DNA from: Anaerococcus porci
GTDB lineage: Bacteria > Bacillota > Clostridia > Tissierellales > Peptoniphilaceae
NCBI RefSeq assembly: GCF_009696575.1
Contig: NZ_VULQ01000008.1
Location: forward strand, 41,492-105,491
DNA: 64,000 nucleotides
Reading direction: 5' to 3'
Shown here: in pieces, positions 17,659 through 28,905 of the stretch
Numbering within the stretch: position 1 is the stretch's first letter
Layout: each line of letters starts with the position of its first letter
Translations under genes and position numbers: made by a program
Notes under the pieces: generated by a model
The model's input: only the letters and a program-made list of their open reading frames with translations
Told to the model about the DNA's origin: nothing
Database searches by the model: none

Positions 17659-20067
17659 TTATTTTACAAGTAGATTTAATATCTTGCCTGGTACATATAT
17701 TACCTTAAATATATCTTTTCCATCTATATATTTTTGTATGTTTTTATCATTTTCTGCCTTACTTACAGCATCTTCTTGATCTGCATCTTTACTTATATTA
17801 AGTTTAGTCCTAACTTTGCCATTTACTTGAACTGGAAGTTCAATTGTATCATATTCAAGCTTAGATTTATCATAAATTGGCCATGATGCTTGATTGAGCT
17901 CACCTTCAAATCCTATCTCTTCCCATAATTCTTCTGTTAAATGAGGGGCAACTGGATTTAATAAAATTAAGTAAGTCTTATAATCTTTTTTGGTGATTGT
18001 CCCTTTATTTCTAAATTCATTTAATAGACTCATCAAAGCGGCTATAGCTGTATTATATTTTAGTGATTCATAATCATCAGAAACCTTTTTAATAGTTTGA
18101 TTTATAAGAATTTCTAAATCTTTTGAATATTCTTCTCCATCTTCTACTAATTCATAAAGGTTAAATACTCTTTCAAGATATTTCCTACAACCTTTAACCC
18201 CCTCGTCTGACCAAGGAGCAGTTGATCTAAAATCACCAATAAACATTTCATATACTCTTAGAGTATCAGCACCATAATCTCTTACTATGTCATCAGGATT
18301 TACTACATTTCCTCTTGATTTAGACATTTTTTGATGGTCTTCTCCAAGAATCATTCCATGAGATGTTCTTTTTTGATATGGTTCTTTTGTAGGAACCTTA
18401 CCTATATCATATAAGAACTTGTGCCAAAATCTTGAATAGAGTAAATGAAGTGTTGTATGTTCCATTCCGCCATTATACCAATCAACTGGTGTAAAGTATT
18501 CTAGATTTTCTTTGCTTGCAATATCCTTACTATTATTATGATCTGTGTATCTTAAATAATACCATGAAGAGCCTGCCCATTGTGGCATTGTATCTGTTTC
18601 CCTTTTAGAAGGCTTTCCGCAGATTGGGCAAGTAGTATTTACAAAGTCATCTATTTTTGATAATGGACTTTCTCCATCATCTGTCACCTCATAGCTTTCT
18701 ACTTCAGGAAGCTCTATAGGAAGATTTTCTTCCTTTTCTGGAACCCAACCATGTTCTTGACAATAAATCATAGGAATTGGTTCACCCCAATATCTTTGTC
18801 TAGAAAATACCCAATCTCGAAGTTTGTAATTTACTTTTGCAAAGCCTATCTCATTATCTTCAACATATTCTATCATCTTAGCTTTGGCTTCATCAACTGA
18901 AAGACCATTTAAAAAATCTGAATTTATCATAAGTCCCTTGTCATTTGATATTGTAGGAAGTTCTTCATCCCCATTGTCAATTACAGGAATTATTGGCATA
19001 TCAAATTTTTTAGCAAATTCAAAATCTCTTTCATCATGGGCTGGTACTGCCATAATCGCACCTGTACCATAAGATATAAGTACATAATCAGATATCCAAA
19101 TTGGAACTTCCTTTCCATTTACAGGATTTATGGCAGATATTCCATCAAGTTTAACCCCTGTTTTTTCCTTAGAAAGCTCACTTCTTTCAAAATCTGACTT
19201 TTTCTTAGCAAAAGTTTGGTATTCTTTAACTTTATCGAGATTTTTAATATCATCTTTAAATTTTTCAAGCATAGGATGTTCTGGTGCTATTACCATATAA
19301 GTTGCGCCAAAAATTGTATCAGGTCTTGTAGTATAGACATTTAATTTATAATCCTTATCCTTTAATTTAAAGTCTATTTCTGCACCATAGCTTCTTCCAA
19401 TCCAATTTTTTTGTTGAGTTTTGATTTTTTCTTCATAGTCAACATCATCTAAATCATCTATGAGTCTGTCTGCATATTTTGTAATTTTTAACATCCATTG
19501 ATTTTTAACCTTATGGGTTACATCTGAGCCACATCGTTCACACTTACCATCAACTACTTCTTCATTAGCAAGTCCTATCTTACATGATGGACACCAGTTT
19601 ATTGGCATTTCTTTTTTGTAGGCAAGCCCATGTTTATAGAGTTGTATAAATATCCATTGACTCCATTTATAATAATTTGGATCAGTTGTATTAATTTCTC
19701 TTGACCAGTCAAATGAGAAACCAATTGATTTCATTTGCGACTTGAAATTTTTAATATTATCTCTTGTAACTATTGCTGGGTGTATATGATTTTTTATAGC
19801 ATAGTTTTCTGTTGGAAGACCGAATGCATCCCAACCCATTGGATAAATTACATTTTCTCCTTCTAGTCTTCTCTTTCTTGCTACTATATCTAAAGCCGTA
19901 TAAGGTCTTGGATGGCCTACATGAAGACCTTGACCTGATGGATATGGAAATTCTACTAATGGATAGAATTTCTTTTTATCCTTATCTATAACAGCTTTAA
20001 ATGTTTCCTCATCATCCCATATTTTTTGCCATTTTTTCTCAATAGCATTTGGATTATATTCCCTCAT
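17659..20067 (-). CDS. leuS: Leucyl-tRNA synthetase
   Basis: This class I synthetase charges tRNA-Leu. The 802 residues include the HIGH-type [15 protein letters not shown], a zinc site CPSCKIG...CERCGS, the CP1 editing domain with [20 protein letters not shown], and [14 protein letters not shown]. Anticodon-binding and C-terminal domains follow ([12 protein letters not shown] near the end). Length is normal. It lies 9 bases after asnS in the rarA-asnS-leuS run. Confidence 0.97.
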   Translation of the reverse strand: MREYNPNAIEKKWQKIWDDEETFKAVIDKDKKKFYPLVEFPYPSGQGLHVGHPRPYTALDIVARKRRLEGENVIYPMGWDAFGLPTENYAIKNHIHPAIVTRDNIKNFKSQMKSIGFSFDWSREINTTDPNYYKWSQWIFIQLYKHGLAYKKEMPINWCPSCKIGLANEEVVDGKCERCGSDVTHKVKNQWMLKITKYADRLIDDLDDVDYEEKIKTQQKNWIGRSYGAEIDFKLKDKDYKLNVYTTRPDTIFGATYMVIAPEHPMLEKFKDDIKNLDKVKEYQTFAKKKSDFERSELSKEKTGVKLDGISAINPVNGKEVPIWISDYVLISYGTGAIMAVPAHDERDFEFAKKFDMPIIPVIDNGDEELPTISNDKGLMINSDFLNGLSVDEAKAKMIEYVEDNEIGFAKVNYKLRDWVFSRQRYWGEPIPMIYCQEHGWVPEKEENLPIELPEVESYEVTDDGESPLSKIDDFVNTTCPICGKPSKRETDTMPQWAGSSWYYLRYTDHNNSKDIASKENLEYFTPVDWYNGGMEHTTLHLLYSRFWHKFLYDIGKVPTKEPYQKRTSHGMILGEDHQKMSKSRGNVVNPDDIVRDYGADTLRVYEMFIGDFRSTAPWSDEGVKGCRKYLERVFNLYELVEDGEEYSKDLEILINQTIKKVSDDYESLKYNTAIAALMSLLNEFRNKGTITKKDYKTYLILLNPVAPHLTEELWEEIGFEGELNQASWPIYDKSKLEYDTIELPVQVNGKVRTKLNISKDADQEDAVSKAENDKNIQKYIDGKDIFKVIYVPGKILNLLVK

Positions 20068-20076
20068 AATTACTCC

Positions 20077-21465
20077 TTAGTTTTTTGATGCAAATGACTT
20101 AACTGTTCTTGGATATTGTATTACGTCACGAATGTTCTTCATTCCAGTAAGATACATTACAGCTCTTTCAAAACCAAGTCCATATCCTGAATGAACAACA
20201 GAACCATATCTTCTAAGATCTAGATAATTTTGATATTCATCTATGTTAAGTCCATTATCTTCCATAGATTTTACAAGTTCATCATATCTTTCTTCCCTTT
20301 GGCTTCCCCCTATCAGCTCACCTACAGCTGGAACTAATAGATCAAAAGCAGCTACAGTTTTCCCATCTTCATTTCTTCTCATATAAAAAGCCTTTATGTC
20401 TTTTGGATAGTCTGTAACAAAAACAGGTCCATCTACAATCTTTTCTGATAAATATCTTTCATGTTCTGTTTGAAGGTCCATTCCCCATTCTACTGGATAT
20501 TCAAAATCTACATTGGCTTCTTTTAGTTTTTTTATAGCATCAGTATAGGTAATTCTTGCAAATTTAGCATCTTTTACCTTTTCAAGCCTTTCTATAAGTG
20601 TATCATCAATTTTTTCATTGAAAAAAGTAATCTCATCTTTACAATTTTTAAGAACATAGTCAATCATATACCTAATCATATTTTCCGCTACATCCATACA
20701 ATCATTGTAGTCAGCAAAGGCAATCTCTGGCTCAAGCATCCAAAATTCAGCTGCATGTCTTGGTGTGTTTGACTCCTCTGCCCTAAAAGTTGGTCCAAAT
20801 GTATAAATGTCTGAAAAAGCAAGAGCAAAATCTTCTGCTTCCAATTGACCTGATACTGTAAGATATGATTTCTTTCCAAAAAAATCCTTAGAATAATCAA
20901 CTTTTCCTTCATCATTTAGATTAGGTTTTTCAAGATTTTGGGTTGTAACTTGGAACATCTCTCCTGCTCCTTCAGTATCAGATGCTGTAATTATAGGTGC
21001 ATTTAAGTAGATAAATCCTCTTTCTTGGAAGAAATTATGAAGAGCAAATGCAAGTTTACTTCTTAATCTAAATACTGCCCTATAAGTATTTGTTCTTGCT
21101 CTTAGGTGAGGAATAGTTCTCATGTATTCAAGAGATTGTTTTTGTTTTTGAATAGGAAATTTTTCATCACTATGGCCTAGTACAATAACCTTATTTGCTT
21201 GAAGTTCAAAGGCTTGTTTTGCATTATTTGTTTTAACCAATAACCCACTAACCCTTAATGATGCTGAAAGATGTTCTTTTTTTAGTTCTTCAAAGTTATC
21301 TAAGTCTTTACTTAACACAACTTGGAGGTTCTTAAATATAGTTCCATCGTTTAGTTCTATAAAACCTACATTCTTAGTAAACCTCGCTTGTCTTATCCAT
21401 CCTTCAAGAGTAATTTCCTTATCAATAAATTTTTCTAAATCTCTTTGAATTTCTCTTAATTTCAT
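20077..21465 (-). CDS. asnS: Asparaginyl-tRNA synthetase
   Basis: A class II synthetase of 462 residues. The N-terminal OB fold ([21 protein letters not shown]) precedes the catalytic core, with motif 2 [20 protein letters not shown] and motif 3 [21 protein letters not shown]. The [12 protein letters not shown] signature and the 460-residue length separate AsnRS from AspRS, which carries a GAD insert. The start overlaps rarA by 4 bases, so translation is coupled. Confidence 0.95.
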   Translation of the reverse strand: MKLREIQRDLEKFIDKEITLEGWIRQARFTKNVGFIELNDGTIFKNLQVVLSKDLDNFEELKKEHLSASLRVSGLLVKTNNAKQAFELQANKVIVLGHSDEKFPIQKQKQSLEYMRTIPHLRARTNTYRAVFRLRSKLAFALHNFFQERGFIYLNAPIITASDTEGAGEMFQVTTQNLEKPNLNDEGKVDYSKDFFGKKSYLTVSGQLEAEDFALAFSDIYTFGPTFRAEESNTPRHAAEFWMLEPEIAFADYNDCMDVAENMIRYMIDYVLKNCKDEITFFNEKIDDTLIERLEKVKDAKFARITYTDAIKKLKEANVDFEYPVEWGMDLQTEHERYLSEKIVDGPVFVTDYPKDIKAFYMRRNEDGKTVAAFDLLVPAVGELIGGSQREERYDELVKSMEDNGLNIDEYQNYLDLRRYGSVVHSGYGLGFERAVMYLTGMKNIRDVIQYPRTVKSFASKN

Positions 21466-22778
21466 TTGTCTAATCCTCTCTTAACTTTTTCTAATTTTTC
21501 TACAAGCTCTTTTTCATATCCAATATTTTTTGGCTCATAAAATTTTTCATTTTTATACTCATCTGGTAAATAATCTTGTTTAACATAGCCATTATAGTTA
21601 TGAGGGTAAAGATACTCATCTTTTACTAATTTTTTGCTATCTTTATAGTGAGTATCTTTTAATTTATTTGGAACTTCTAAATCCCTCTTATTTTTAACAA
21701 AATCCATAGCCTTATTTATAGCAAGATATGTGGAATTGTTTTTAGGACTAAGTGCAAGATAAACGCAAGCCTCTGCTAAAATAATTCTTGCTTCAGGCAT
21801 TCCAACTGCTATTGACGCATTAAAAGCATTAGTTGCAATATTTAATGCATTTGGATCTGCAAGAGAAATATCTTCTGCAGCAAAAATCATCATCCTTCTT
21901 CCTATAAATTTTATATCTTCACCTGAGTTAAGCATTTTTGCTAAATAATAGATACTTGCATCAACATCTGAACCTCTCATAGATTTTATAAAAGCAGATA
22001 TTGTATCGTAGTGCCTGTCACCATTTCTATCATATATTGAAATCTTTTTTTGAATTGAATCTAAGATAGTTTGGCGGTCAATTTCTATTATACCTTTATT
22101 ATCATCTTGTGAAAACACAGCTATCTCTAAAGCATTTAAAAGTGCCCTACAATCTCCATTTGAATAGGATATTAAGGTTTCTATTGCATTATTTGTTATA
22201 CTTATATTTTTTCTTTGGAGTATTCTATCCTTATTTATTGCTCTATCTATAAGCATCTTTAAATCATTATAGCTATGACTTTTCAGCTCAAAAACATACA
22301 TTCTAGATATCAATGCCTTATTTACTTCAAAATATGGATTTTCTGTTGTTGCCCCAATTAATATAATTGTAGAATCTTCTACAAAAGGCAGAAGATAGTC
22401 TTGTTGTGATTTATTAAACCTATGAATTTCATCTATAAAAAGTATAGTCTTTTTATTTTCAAATTTAAGATTATCCTTTGCTATTTCTATTTTTTTCTTT
22501 AGATCGGATATACCGCTTGCTACAGCAGATATTTTTTCAAAAGCCATATCAGTAGTATTTGATATGATTTCTGCAAGTGTAGTCTTACCAACTCCTGGAG
22601 GTCCATAAAAAATAGATGAGTAAATCCTATCTGCCTTAATCATCCTTCTTAAAATCTTTCCTTCACCTATCAAATGTTCTTGACCAATAAAATCATCAAG
22701 TGTTTTAGGTCTTAGCCTATCTGCTAAGGGAGCTGATTTTTCAATTTCTCTTATCCTATTTAATTCAAATAAATCCAT
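21462..22778 (-). CDS. rarA: Replication-associated recombination AAA+ ATPase RarA (MgsA)
   Basis: RarA acts at stalled replication forks and is related to clamp loaders. In 438 residues it has the N-terminal [20 protein letters not shown], Walker [15 protein letters not shown], Walker [19 protein letters not shown], sensor 1 [12 protein letters not shown] and the tetramerisation domain with [17 protein letters not shown]. The C-terminal [15 protein letters not shown] segment is typical. It begins just after the nrdR terminator and leads the rarA-asnS-leuS group. Confidence 0.95.
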   Translation of the reverse strand: MDLFELNRIREIEKSAPLADRLRPKTLDDFIGQEHLIGEGKILRRMIKADRIYSSIFYGPPGVGKTTLAEIISNTTDMAFEKISAVASGISDLKKKIEIAKDNLKFENKKTILFIDEIHRFNKSQQDYLLPFVEDSTIILIGATTENPYFEVNKALISRMYVFELKSHSYNDLKMLIDRAINKDRILQRKNISITNNAIETLISYSNGDCRALLNALEIAVFSQDDNKGIIEIDRQTILDSIQKKISIYDRNGDRHYDTISAFIKSMRGSDVDASIYYLAKMLNSGEDIKFIGRRMMIFAAEDISLADPNALNIATNAFNASIAVGMPEARIILAEACVYLALSPKNNSTYLAINKAMDFVKNKRDLEVPNKLKDTHYKDSKKLVKDEYLYPHNYNGYVKQDYLPDEYKNEKFYEPKNIGYEKELVEKLEKVKRGLDK

Positions 22779-22801
22779 GCTTTTCCTATCTTTAAAAAAA
22801 A

Positions 22802-22826
22802 GATGCTATCCTTCATGAATAACATC
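22802..22826 (-). terminator. Terminator of the dcw-nrdR operon
   Basis: A 10-bp stem with two G-U pairs in the RNA (22802-22811 with 22817-22826) overlaps the nrdR stop codon. Seven or more T follow on the reverse strand. It separates the dcw operon from rarA. Confidence 0.8.
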
Positions 22827-23280
22827 AATTTTCATCTTTTAAATTTTTTAATTCTTCGTAAAAACTTTCTACATCCTTAAATTCTCTATATACTGAAGCA
22901 AATCTAACATATGCTACTGGATCTATATTTTTAAGTTTATCACAAACAAATTTTCCTATTGTAGTGGAAGATACTTCCTTTTTTCCCAAATGATTTATTT
23001 CAAGTTCTATTTCATTTGCTATTTGTTCAATTTGATCGATAGAAACTGGTCTTTTCTCACAAGATTTTACTATACCATTTATAAGCTTTGACCTATCAAA
23101 AGATTCCCTTGTATCATCTTTTTTTATAACCATAAGTGTCCTGTCTTCATACCTTTCATAAGTTGAAAATCTCTTGTTACAGCTTTGGCAAAGCCTCCTT
23201 CTTCTTATAGCAGTATTATCTTCTGTAGCCCTCGAATCTATAACTTTTGTATCATTTGAGTCACAATATGGACATTTCAT
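22825..23280 (-). CDS. nrdR: Transcriptional repressor NrdR
   Basis: NrdR represses ribonucleotide reductase genes in response to (d)ATP. The 151 residues have the N-terminal zinc ribbon CPYCDSNDTKVIDSR...CQSCNKRFSTYER, then the ATP-cone (VIKKDDTRESFDRSKLINGI) and the typical DPVAYVRFASVYREF. It begins 1 base after the ftsZ stop, so it is the last gene of the dcw operon. No NrdR boxes or nrd genes are in view. Confidence 0.96.
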   Translation of the reverse strand: MKCPYCDSNDTKVIDSRATEDNTAIRRRRLCQSCNKRFSTYERYEDRTLMVIKKDDTRESFDRSKLINGIVKSCEKRPVSIDQIEQIANEIELEINHLGKKEVSSTTIGKFVCDKLKNIDPVAYVRFASVYREFKDVESFYEELKNLKDEN

Positions 23281-23281
23281 T

Positions 23282-24367
23282 TTATTTTAAGAAGTCAGGA
23301 AGATCTATATCATCAAATGGATTTGATATTTTTTGTGAATTCTGTCTTTTTGTTGTATTTTTCGCTGGTGCTTGTCTTCTATTTTCAATAACTTCTCTTC
23401 TTTTTTGAGAATCTTGATCAAAACCTGTTGCTATTACAGTAATCTTAATATCGTCACCTAGGGATTCATCACTTCCAACACCAAAAATGATATTGGCATC
23501 AGAATCGATATGCTCTCTTATTAACTCTGCTGCTTCATTTGCTTCCATAAGTCCAACTTCTGCTGCAGTAACATTTAATAATACTGCATTTGCACCTTCT
23601 ATTGATGTTTCAAGTAGTGGAGAGTTTACAGCAGCTTTTGCAGCATCAACTGCTCTATTTTCACCACTTGCCCTACCAATACCCATATGAGCAATACCTT
23701 GGTCTGACATAATTGATTTAACATCTGCAAAGTCAAGGTTAATAACATTTGGTATAGCTATAAGTTCTGATATACCACTTACAGCATCCATAAGTACTTG
23801 GTCAGCCATTTTAAATGCTTCTACCATAGATGTTCTTTTTTCAACTATTTGTAAAAGTCTATCATTAGGAATTGTAATCAATGTATCTACACTATCCTTA
23901 AGTGCTTCTATACCACCTTCTGCGGATGTTTGTCTTTTTCTTCCCTCAAATGTAAAAGGTTTTGTAACAACTCCTACTGTAAGTATACCTTGCTCTTTTG
24001 CTTTTTTAGCAACTACTGGAGCCGCACCTGTACCAGTTCCACCACCCATTCCAGCAGTGATAAAAACCATATCAGCTCCTTTAAGTGCCTCATCTATTTC
24101 AGATTCACTTTCTTCAGCAGCCTTTTCTCCAATTTCAGGATTAGCACCTGCTCCAAGTCCTCTTGTAAGCTTTGCACCAATTTGTAATTTTATATCAGCA
24201 TTAGCTTCATTTAATGTTTGAAGGTCTGTATTAAGCGCTATAAACTCAACTCCAGAAAGTCCTCCTTCTCTCATTCGGCTTATGGCGTTATTTCCACCAC
24301 CACCTACACCTATTACTTTAATTTTGGCTAAGGCATTATTTTCTACTTCCATATTGATATTTGCCAT
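23282..24367 (-). CDS. ftsZ: Cell division GTPase FtsZ
   Basis: FtsZ polymerises into the division ring. The 361-residue product has the tubulin-type [15 protein letters not shown], the GTP loop [13 protein letters not shown], the T7 region and the conserved C-terminal peptide [13 protein letters not shown], which docks partners. An upstream in-frame ATG (24385) gives MKRGRN, but its reading runs through the GGGGGAGG RBS. The ATG at 24367 ([10 protein letters not shown]) is correctly spaced from that RBS and is chosen. ftsA is not upstream. Confidence 0.97.
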   Translation of the reverse strand: MANINMEVENNALAKIKVIGVGGGGNNAISRMREGGLSGVEFIALNTDLQTLNEANADIKLQIGAKLTRGLGAGANPEIGEKAAEESESEIDEALKGADMVFITAGMGGGTGTGAAPVVAKKAKEQGILTVGVVTKPFTFEGRKRQTSAEGGIEALKDSVDTLITIPNDRLLQIVEKRTSMVEAFKMADQVLMDAVSGISELIAIPNVINLDFADVKSIMSDQGIAHMGIGRASGENRAVDAAKAAVNSPLLETSIEGANAVLLNVTAAEVGLMEANEAAELIREHIDSDANIIFGVGSDESLGDDIKITVIATGFDQDSQKRREVIENRRQAPAKNTTKRQNSQKISNPFDDIDLPDFLK

Positions 24368-24390
24368 ATTCCTCCCCCGTTTCATAACTT

Positions 24391-25161
24391 TTATTTCTCA
24401 TTATCTTGATCTAGACTTGTTTTATCGACTTCAACTACAGGATCTTTACCTTTATCAAGTCTTATAGTGTAGGCTTTAAGCCCTTTATCACTAATATCTT
24501 TTAAAACTGAATCGAGTAGTTTCAGCTTATAATCATAATTATTTAAATCTCCAAAATTAATATGAATATCATTTATTATTATACCAATATCCTGATTGTT
24601 TTCCAAGTCTATTTCTTCTAAGTTAAGGCTATACTTATATTCTTGAATTTTCTCTATAAAACCAAGAACTTGCTTATTATCTGTAAACTTTTCACCAAGT
24701 TTTGGTTTTTTTTCTATCCCTTTTAATACAACTAGGCCATTCTTATTACTTGTCTTATCTAAAACTTTAGATTCATTTGATATTATATACTCTTTATTGT
24801 TGAATGTTGCTGTCATAAATGCAAATTCTTCTTTTACATTTATAAGTATCTTATCTGGATATTCTTTTTGTATATCGACATCTTTAATAATTTCTTCTTT
24901 TTTTAAGTTTTCTATACTCTTATTCGCATCATAGAAAAAAATATTATTTCCTATAGGATTATTTAATTTAGATAAGATTTCTTCATCGCTTAAAATTTTA
25001 TTGCCTTCAATATATATTTGAGAAATTTTAAAATAATCATTCTTAAATATATTATAAATAATAACAATAAAACTAATTATTAATAAAAAAATCATGAACA
25101 AAGATGTAAAAACTTTTTCTTTTCTTTTTTTCTTTACTTTTCTTCTTTTTCTTTTTTCCAT
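24391..25161 (-). CDS. divIB: Division septum protein DivIB/FtsQ
   Basis: A 256-residue bitopic protein with a very basic cytoplasmic tail (residues 1-18), one membrane helix (about 19-40) and a POTRA domain ([19 protein letters not shown]...). The beta domain follows. It stabilises the division complex with FtsL. The C-terminus [20 protein letters not shown] is short. It sits between murG and ftsZ as in many Firmicutes. Confidence 0.88.
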   Translation of the reverse strand: MEKRKRRKVKKKRKEKVFTSLFMIFLLIISFIVIIYNIFKNDYFKISQIYIEGNKILSDEEILSKLNNPIGNNIFFYDANKSIENLKKEEIIKDVDIQKEYPDKILINVKEEFAFMTATFNNKEYIISNESKVLDKTSNKNGLVVLKGIEKKPKLGEKFTDNKQVLGFIEKIQEYKYSLNLEEIDLENNQDIGIIINDIHINFGDLNNYDYKLKLLDSVLKDISDKGLKAYTIRLDKGKDPVVEVDKTSLDQDNEK

Positions 25162-25163
25162 AA

Positions 25164-26249
25164 TTAACTTGCCATAAGTTTTCTGATTATATTATAAATC
25201 TCATCAGCTGCTTTAGGATTTTGTAAACTATTGGCCTTCTCTCCCATGTTTTTTAATTTATCCTTGTCATTGATTATCTCTTTTATATTATCATATAATT
25301 TTTGACCAGTTAAATCTTTTTCAAGAATCATCAGGCTTGCACCATGTTCAAAATAGTTTCTTGCATTAAATTCTTGATGATTTTCTGTTGTATAAGCCTT
25401 TGGAATTAAAATAGAAGCCTTTTTTAAGGATGAAATTTCAGTCAAGCTCATAGCTCCAGAAGAGGCTATAACTAAATCACTTACAGCATAAAAAAGGTCA
25501 ATACTATCTATATAAGAAAAAATTTTAAGAAATTCATTATTATATACTTCTTTTTTGAAATTTTCAAAATACATATTTCCTGTTTGATGAAGTAGGTAAA
25601 AATCACCCTTCATAAGTTGGCTCATTTCTTTTACTGCTTCATTTAATGCATATGAGCCGTTTGATCCACCAAACGAAAATACTACTGGTATATCCTTTTT
25701 TATACCAAGCTTATCTAAATCCTTTTTTGAAAAATCTTCATTAAAGTTTGTTCTTACAGGGTTTCCAGTAATATAAATATTATCTTTGTTTTTCAGGTGT
25801 TTTTTAGCCTCTTCGAATGATATACAAACCGCATCTACCCTAGAAGATAAAAACCTTGTTGTTATTCCAGGAAATGAGTTTGACTCATGAATCATAGTTT
25901 TTATATGTTTTCTAGATGCTTGATAAATAATTGGAGCACAAACATATCCTCCAGTTCCTATGACAAGATCTGGTTTAAAATCATTGATTATTTTTTTAGC
26001 CTTAGAAAAACCCTTTAAATTTGTAATAAGAGATTTGAATAATCTCTTAGATATCTTTCTTGGAAGACCCATAGCTTCTATAGAATGGAATTTATAATCA
26101 TACTTTTTTACAATTTTTTCTTCAGGTCCACCCTTTATTCCAACATAAAGAATTTCAAGATCATCAATTTCCTTTTCTAATTTTTGGCATATTGCAATGG
26201 CTGGATAGATATGCCCTCCCGTTCCTCCGCCTGATACTATTATCTTCAT
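25164..26249 (-). CDS. murG: UDP-GlcNAc transferase MurG (lipid II synthesis)
   Basis: MurG adds GlcNAc to lipid I on the cytoplasmic face. The 361 residues begin IIVSGGGTGGHIYPAIAI, the nucleotide-binding glycine loop. HESNSFPGITTRFLS and the second-domain loop FSFGGSNGSYALNEA follow, then SGAMSLTEISSLKKASILIP. It overlaps murD by 4 bases (coupled translation). Confidence 0.96.
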   Translation of the reverse strand: MKIIVSGGGTGGHIYPAIAICQKLEKEIDDLEILYVGIKGGPEEKIVKKYDYKFHSIEAMGLPRKISKRLFKSLITNLKGFSKAKKIINDFKPDLVIGTGGYVCAPIIYQASRKHIKTMIHESNSFPGITTRFLSSRVDAVCISFEEAKKHLKNKDNIYITGNPVRTNFNEDFSKKDLDKLGIKKDIPVVFSFGGSNGSYALNEAVKEMSQLMKGDFYLLHQTGNMYFENFKKEVYNNEFLKIFSYIDSIDLFYAVSDLVIASSGAMSLTEISSLKKASILIPKAYTTENHQEFNARNYFEHGASLMILEKDLTGQKLYDNIKEIINDKDKLKNMGEKANSLQNPKAADEIYNIIRKLMAS

Positions 26250-27559
26250 CTTGGCTCTCTTTCTTTTACTAAATTCTTAAAGTCATTTCCTCTTTCTTCA
26301 AAACTTTTATACATATCCCAACTTGCTGATGCTGGAGATAATAAGACTATATCATTTTTCTTCATTATCATAAATGCTCTATCAACAGCATCTTTCATGG
26401 TATCTTCTATAAAATATTTTATACCATAATCTTCGCTGACAGATTTTAAAATATTTTTAGTTTGACCAATTAAAATAATAGCTTTTATTTTTTTACTTGA
26501 ACTTTCAAATAAGGGTCTGTAGTCTATATTTTTATCATAACCTCCAGCTATTAAAATTACATTCTTATCAAAACTTTCTAAGGCTTTTATTGCAGAATCA
26601 ACATTGGTTGCCTTTGAGTCATCAAAAAATTTAACATTATTAATTTCTGTAACAAATTCAAGTCTATGACTTATAGCCTTAAATGTTTTAATATATTTAA
26701 CTATTTCATTTATATCAATTCCGTATAGATATAATGCCAAGACTGCTGCCATGGCATTTGATATATTATGATTACCTACAATTTTTAAATCATTCCTAGA
26801 AAATAATTTTATAGGTTCATCTATGTTTAAAACTATATCATCACCATCTAGGTATATACCATTAGATATCTTATCTTTTGTTGAAAATTCATAAATATTT
26901 GCATTGAAGTTTTCTTTATTTTTACTTAATATTTTATCATCATGATTTATAATAATATAATCTTTTTGATCTTGATTTCTAGCTATACTTAACTTATCTT
27001 TAATATAGTTTTCCTCACTTTTATGCCAGTCTATATGATCTGGTGTAATATTTAAAATGATTCCAATATGAGGTTTGTAAAACTTTGTATTATGTAGTTG
27101 AAAAGATGAAACTTCTTCTACAAAGACTGCTTCATTTTTATACATTTGCCATAGAATACCTTCACCAATATTTCCAACTGCTATAGCTCTTTTTCCTGAC
27201 TCATTTAAGATATGGCTTATAAGTGAAGTTGTTGTTGTTTTGCCATTTGTTCCAGTTACTGCCAAAAATTCTTTATTATTAAAAATTCTATAAGATAATT
27301 CTATATCTGATATTATCTCATTATTTTTTTCAAGAACTTTTACTATCTCATCATCCGGTTTTATACCAGGGGATTTTACTACAAAATCAAATTTATCCTC
27401 TTTTTTTACATCAGAAATAGGGCTATAGTCATAGCCCTTTAATCTATCGTCTTCTTTTTTGAGTTTGTCAAAAGTATAAACTTTATATCCCTTACTTGCT
27501 AATGTTTTTACCGTTGAAATACCTGTTATTCCTAAACCATATACTAAAACTTTTTTCAT
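26246..27559 (-). CDS. murD: UDP-MurNAc-alanine--D-glutamate ligase
   Basis: MurD adds D-Glu to the peptidoglycan precursor. In 437 residues it has the N-terminal Rossmann-like VLVYGLGITGISTVKTL, the ATP loop VTGTNGKTTTTSLISH, EVSSFQLHNT, the NITPDHIDWH motif and a C-terminal domain with FFDDSKATNVDSAIKALE and LLSPASASWDMY. It overlaps both mraY and murG by 4 bases. Confidence 0.96.
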   Translation of the reverse strand: MKKVLVYGLGITGISTVKTLASKGYKVYTFDKLKKEDDRLKGYDYSPISDVKKEDKFDFVVKSPGIKPDDEIVKVLEKNNEIISDIELSYRIFNNKEFLAVTGTNGKTTTTSLISHILNESGKRAIAVGNIGEGILWQMYKNEAVFVEEVSSFQLHNTKFYKPHIGIILNITPDHIDWHKSEENYIKDKLSIARNQDQKDYIIINHDDKILSKNKENFNANIYEFSTKDKISNGIYLDGDDIVLNIDEPIKLFSRNDLKIVGNHNISNAMAAVLALYLYGIDINEIVKYIKTFKAISHRLEFVTEINNVKFFDDSKATNVDSAIKALESFDKNVILIAGGYDKNIDYRPLFESSSKKIKAIILIGQTKNILKSVSEDYGIKYFIEDTMKDAVDRAFMIMKKNDIVLLSPASASWDMYKSFEERGNDFKNLVKEREPR

Positions 27560-28506
27560 ATTGCTGCCAATAAAGTAATCAAAGATAAGATTACTGATAC
27601 TATTGTAAAACCAGTAACTATTTTTGGTTCTTTGTATCCTTTCAATTCAAAATGATGGTGGATTGGTGTCATTAAAAAAATTCTCTTTTTATTTCTAAGC
27701 TTATATGAGCCTACTTGTAGGATTACTGAACCAGCTTCAGCTACATATATACCTCCTAATATCACTAAAAAAAGAGCCATTTCCATATTTAGTGCAAGTG
27801 CTACTACAGCCCCACCTATAGCCATAGAACCTGTATCACCCATAAATACTGATGCAGGATTTGAATTATAAAATAAAAATCCTAATAGTCCAGCCAACAT
27901 AATACTTGCAAATAATTTATCTTCAACACTTGTTGCAAGAATTATAAACGAAATAAAAACAGGAATAGAAACTGATGAAGAAAGTCCATCAAGTCCATCC
28001 GTAAGATTTACTGCGTTAGATGTTCCTATCATTATAAACATCATAAGTGGTATGCCAAATATTGAGATGTTAATTCTGGTATGAGTAAATGGTATCCAGA
28101 GTTTAGTTATGGTGTCATTTTGAAATATAAAACATAAAAGTGCGATTACAAACGATAATCCTACTTGCAATACAATTTTTTGTTTGGCAGTAAGTCCAAG
28201 TGACCTTTTTAAAACAAGCTTTCTAAAATCATCAACAAAACCTATTGCTCCAAAACCAAATGTTGCAAGAAGCAATATAAAAGTTTTCATAGAAAAAGGA
28301 ACAAAAATCAATGTCATTACAAGCGTTGATATCAAAAATATAATACCACCCATTGTCGGTGTACCCGCTTTTTCATAGTGACTTTTTGGCCCTTCTTCTC
28401 TAATATTTTGCCCTATATGGCTATTTCTTAAGATTGGAATAATAATTCTTCCAAGTATAAGTGTTAGTATTAATGTTAGTAAAATTATTCTTAAAATATC
28501 TTTCAT
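27556..28506 (-). CDS. mraY: Phospho-MurNAc-pentapeptide transferase MraY
   Basis: MraY makes lipid I at the membrane. The 316-residue polytopic protein has KAGTPTMGGIIFL, the catalytic acidic pair in GFVDDFRKL, VNLTDGLDGLS and MTPIHHHFELKG, in the expected order. About ten membrane helices are apparent. It overlaps murD by 4 bases and lies 5 bases after ftsL; no ftsI or murE/F lies between. Confidence 0.96.
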   Translation of the reverse strand: MKDILRIILLTLILTLILGRIIIPILRNSHIGQNIREEGPKSHYEKAGTPTMGGIIFLISTLVMTLIFVPFSMKTFILLLATFGFGAIGFVDDFRKLVLKRSLGLTAKQKIVLQVGLSFVIALLCFIFQNDTITKLWIPFTHTRINISIFGIPLMMFIMIGTSNAVNLTDGLDGLSSSVSIPVFISFIILATSVEDKLFASIMLAGLLGFLFYNSNPASVFMGDTGSMAIGGAVVALALNMEMALFLVILGGIYVAEAGSVILQVGSYKLRNKKRIFLMTPIHHHFELKGYKEPKIVTGFTIVSVILSLITLLAAI

Positions 28507-28511
28507 TTCTC

Positions 28512-28904
28512 CTACCTATCAATATCAAGATAAACAATATTGTTCTTGTTCTCATATACCATACCCAATTCTTCTATTGCATATCTTTGAATTTCTTTTA
28601 AATCAACTGTATCTTCTAGGTTTTTATTAAGCCTATCACGTGTAAGTTGATAAGATGTATATTGACTTTGTAAACTATTATACTCGTTTCTTGTATTATT
28701 CAATTTTATGTAATTTTTAATAGTAATAAAGCCCATTACTATAAAAGATAAAAATAATAAAGCTAAAATATTTGCTTTAAACTTTTTATCTTCTTTTTTA
28801 AACTTATTATACTTAAGCTTTAGATTATAATCAGTTTGATTTTGCAAACTTAGCTTTTTAATTCTTTTTCTATTTTGTTTTCTTTTTCTTAAAGCTTCCT
28901 GCAT
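28512..28904 (-). CDS. ftsL: Cell division protein FtsL-like
   Basis: A small bitopic protein of 130 residues. The N-terminus is basic (KRKQNRKRIKK), a single membrane helix lies at about 47-67, and a leucine-zipper-like coiled coil (NEYNSLQSQYTSYQLTRDRL) is followed by ELGMVYENKNNIVYL. This is the FtsL/DivIC layout, and its place right after rsmH identifies it. The open frame extends to a TTG at 28919, but AAAGGG is correctly placed for the ATG at 28904, one base after the rsmH stop. Confidence 0.85.
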   Translation of the reverse strand: MQEALRKRKQNRKRIKKLSLQNQTDYNLKLKYNKFKKEDKKFKANILALLFLSFIVMGFITIKNYIKLNNTRNEYNSLQSQYTSYQLTRDRLNKNLEDTVDLKEIQRYAIEELGMVYENKNNIVYLDIDR

Positions 28905-28905
28905 A

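Noticed and set aside
23930..24187. Ser/Cys-rich forward frame of 85 residues
   Set aside because: It is antisense to the conserved core of ftsZ and has no homology features.
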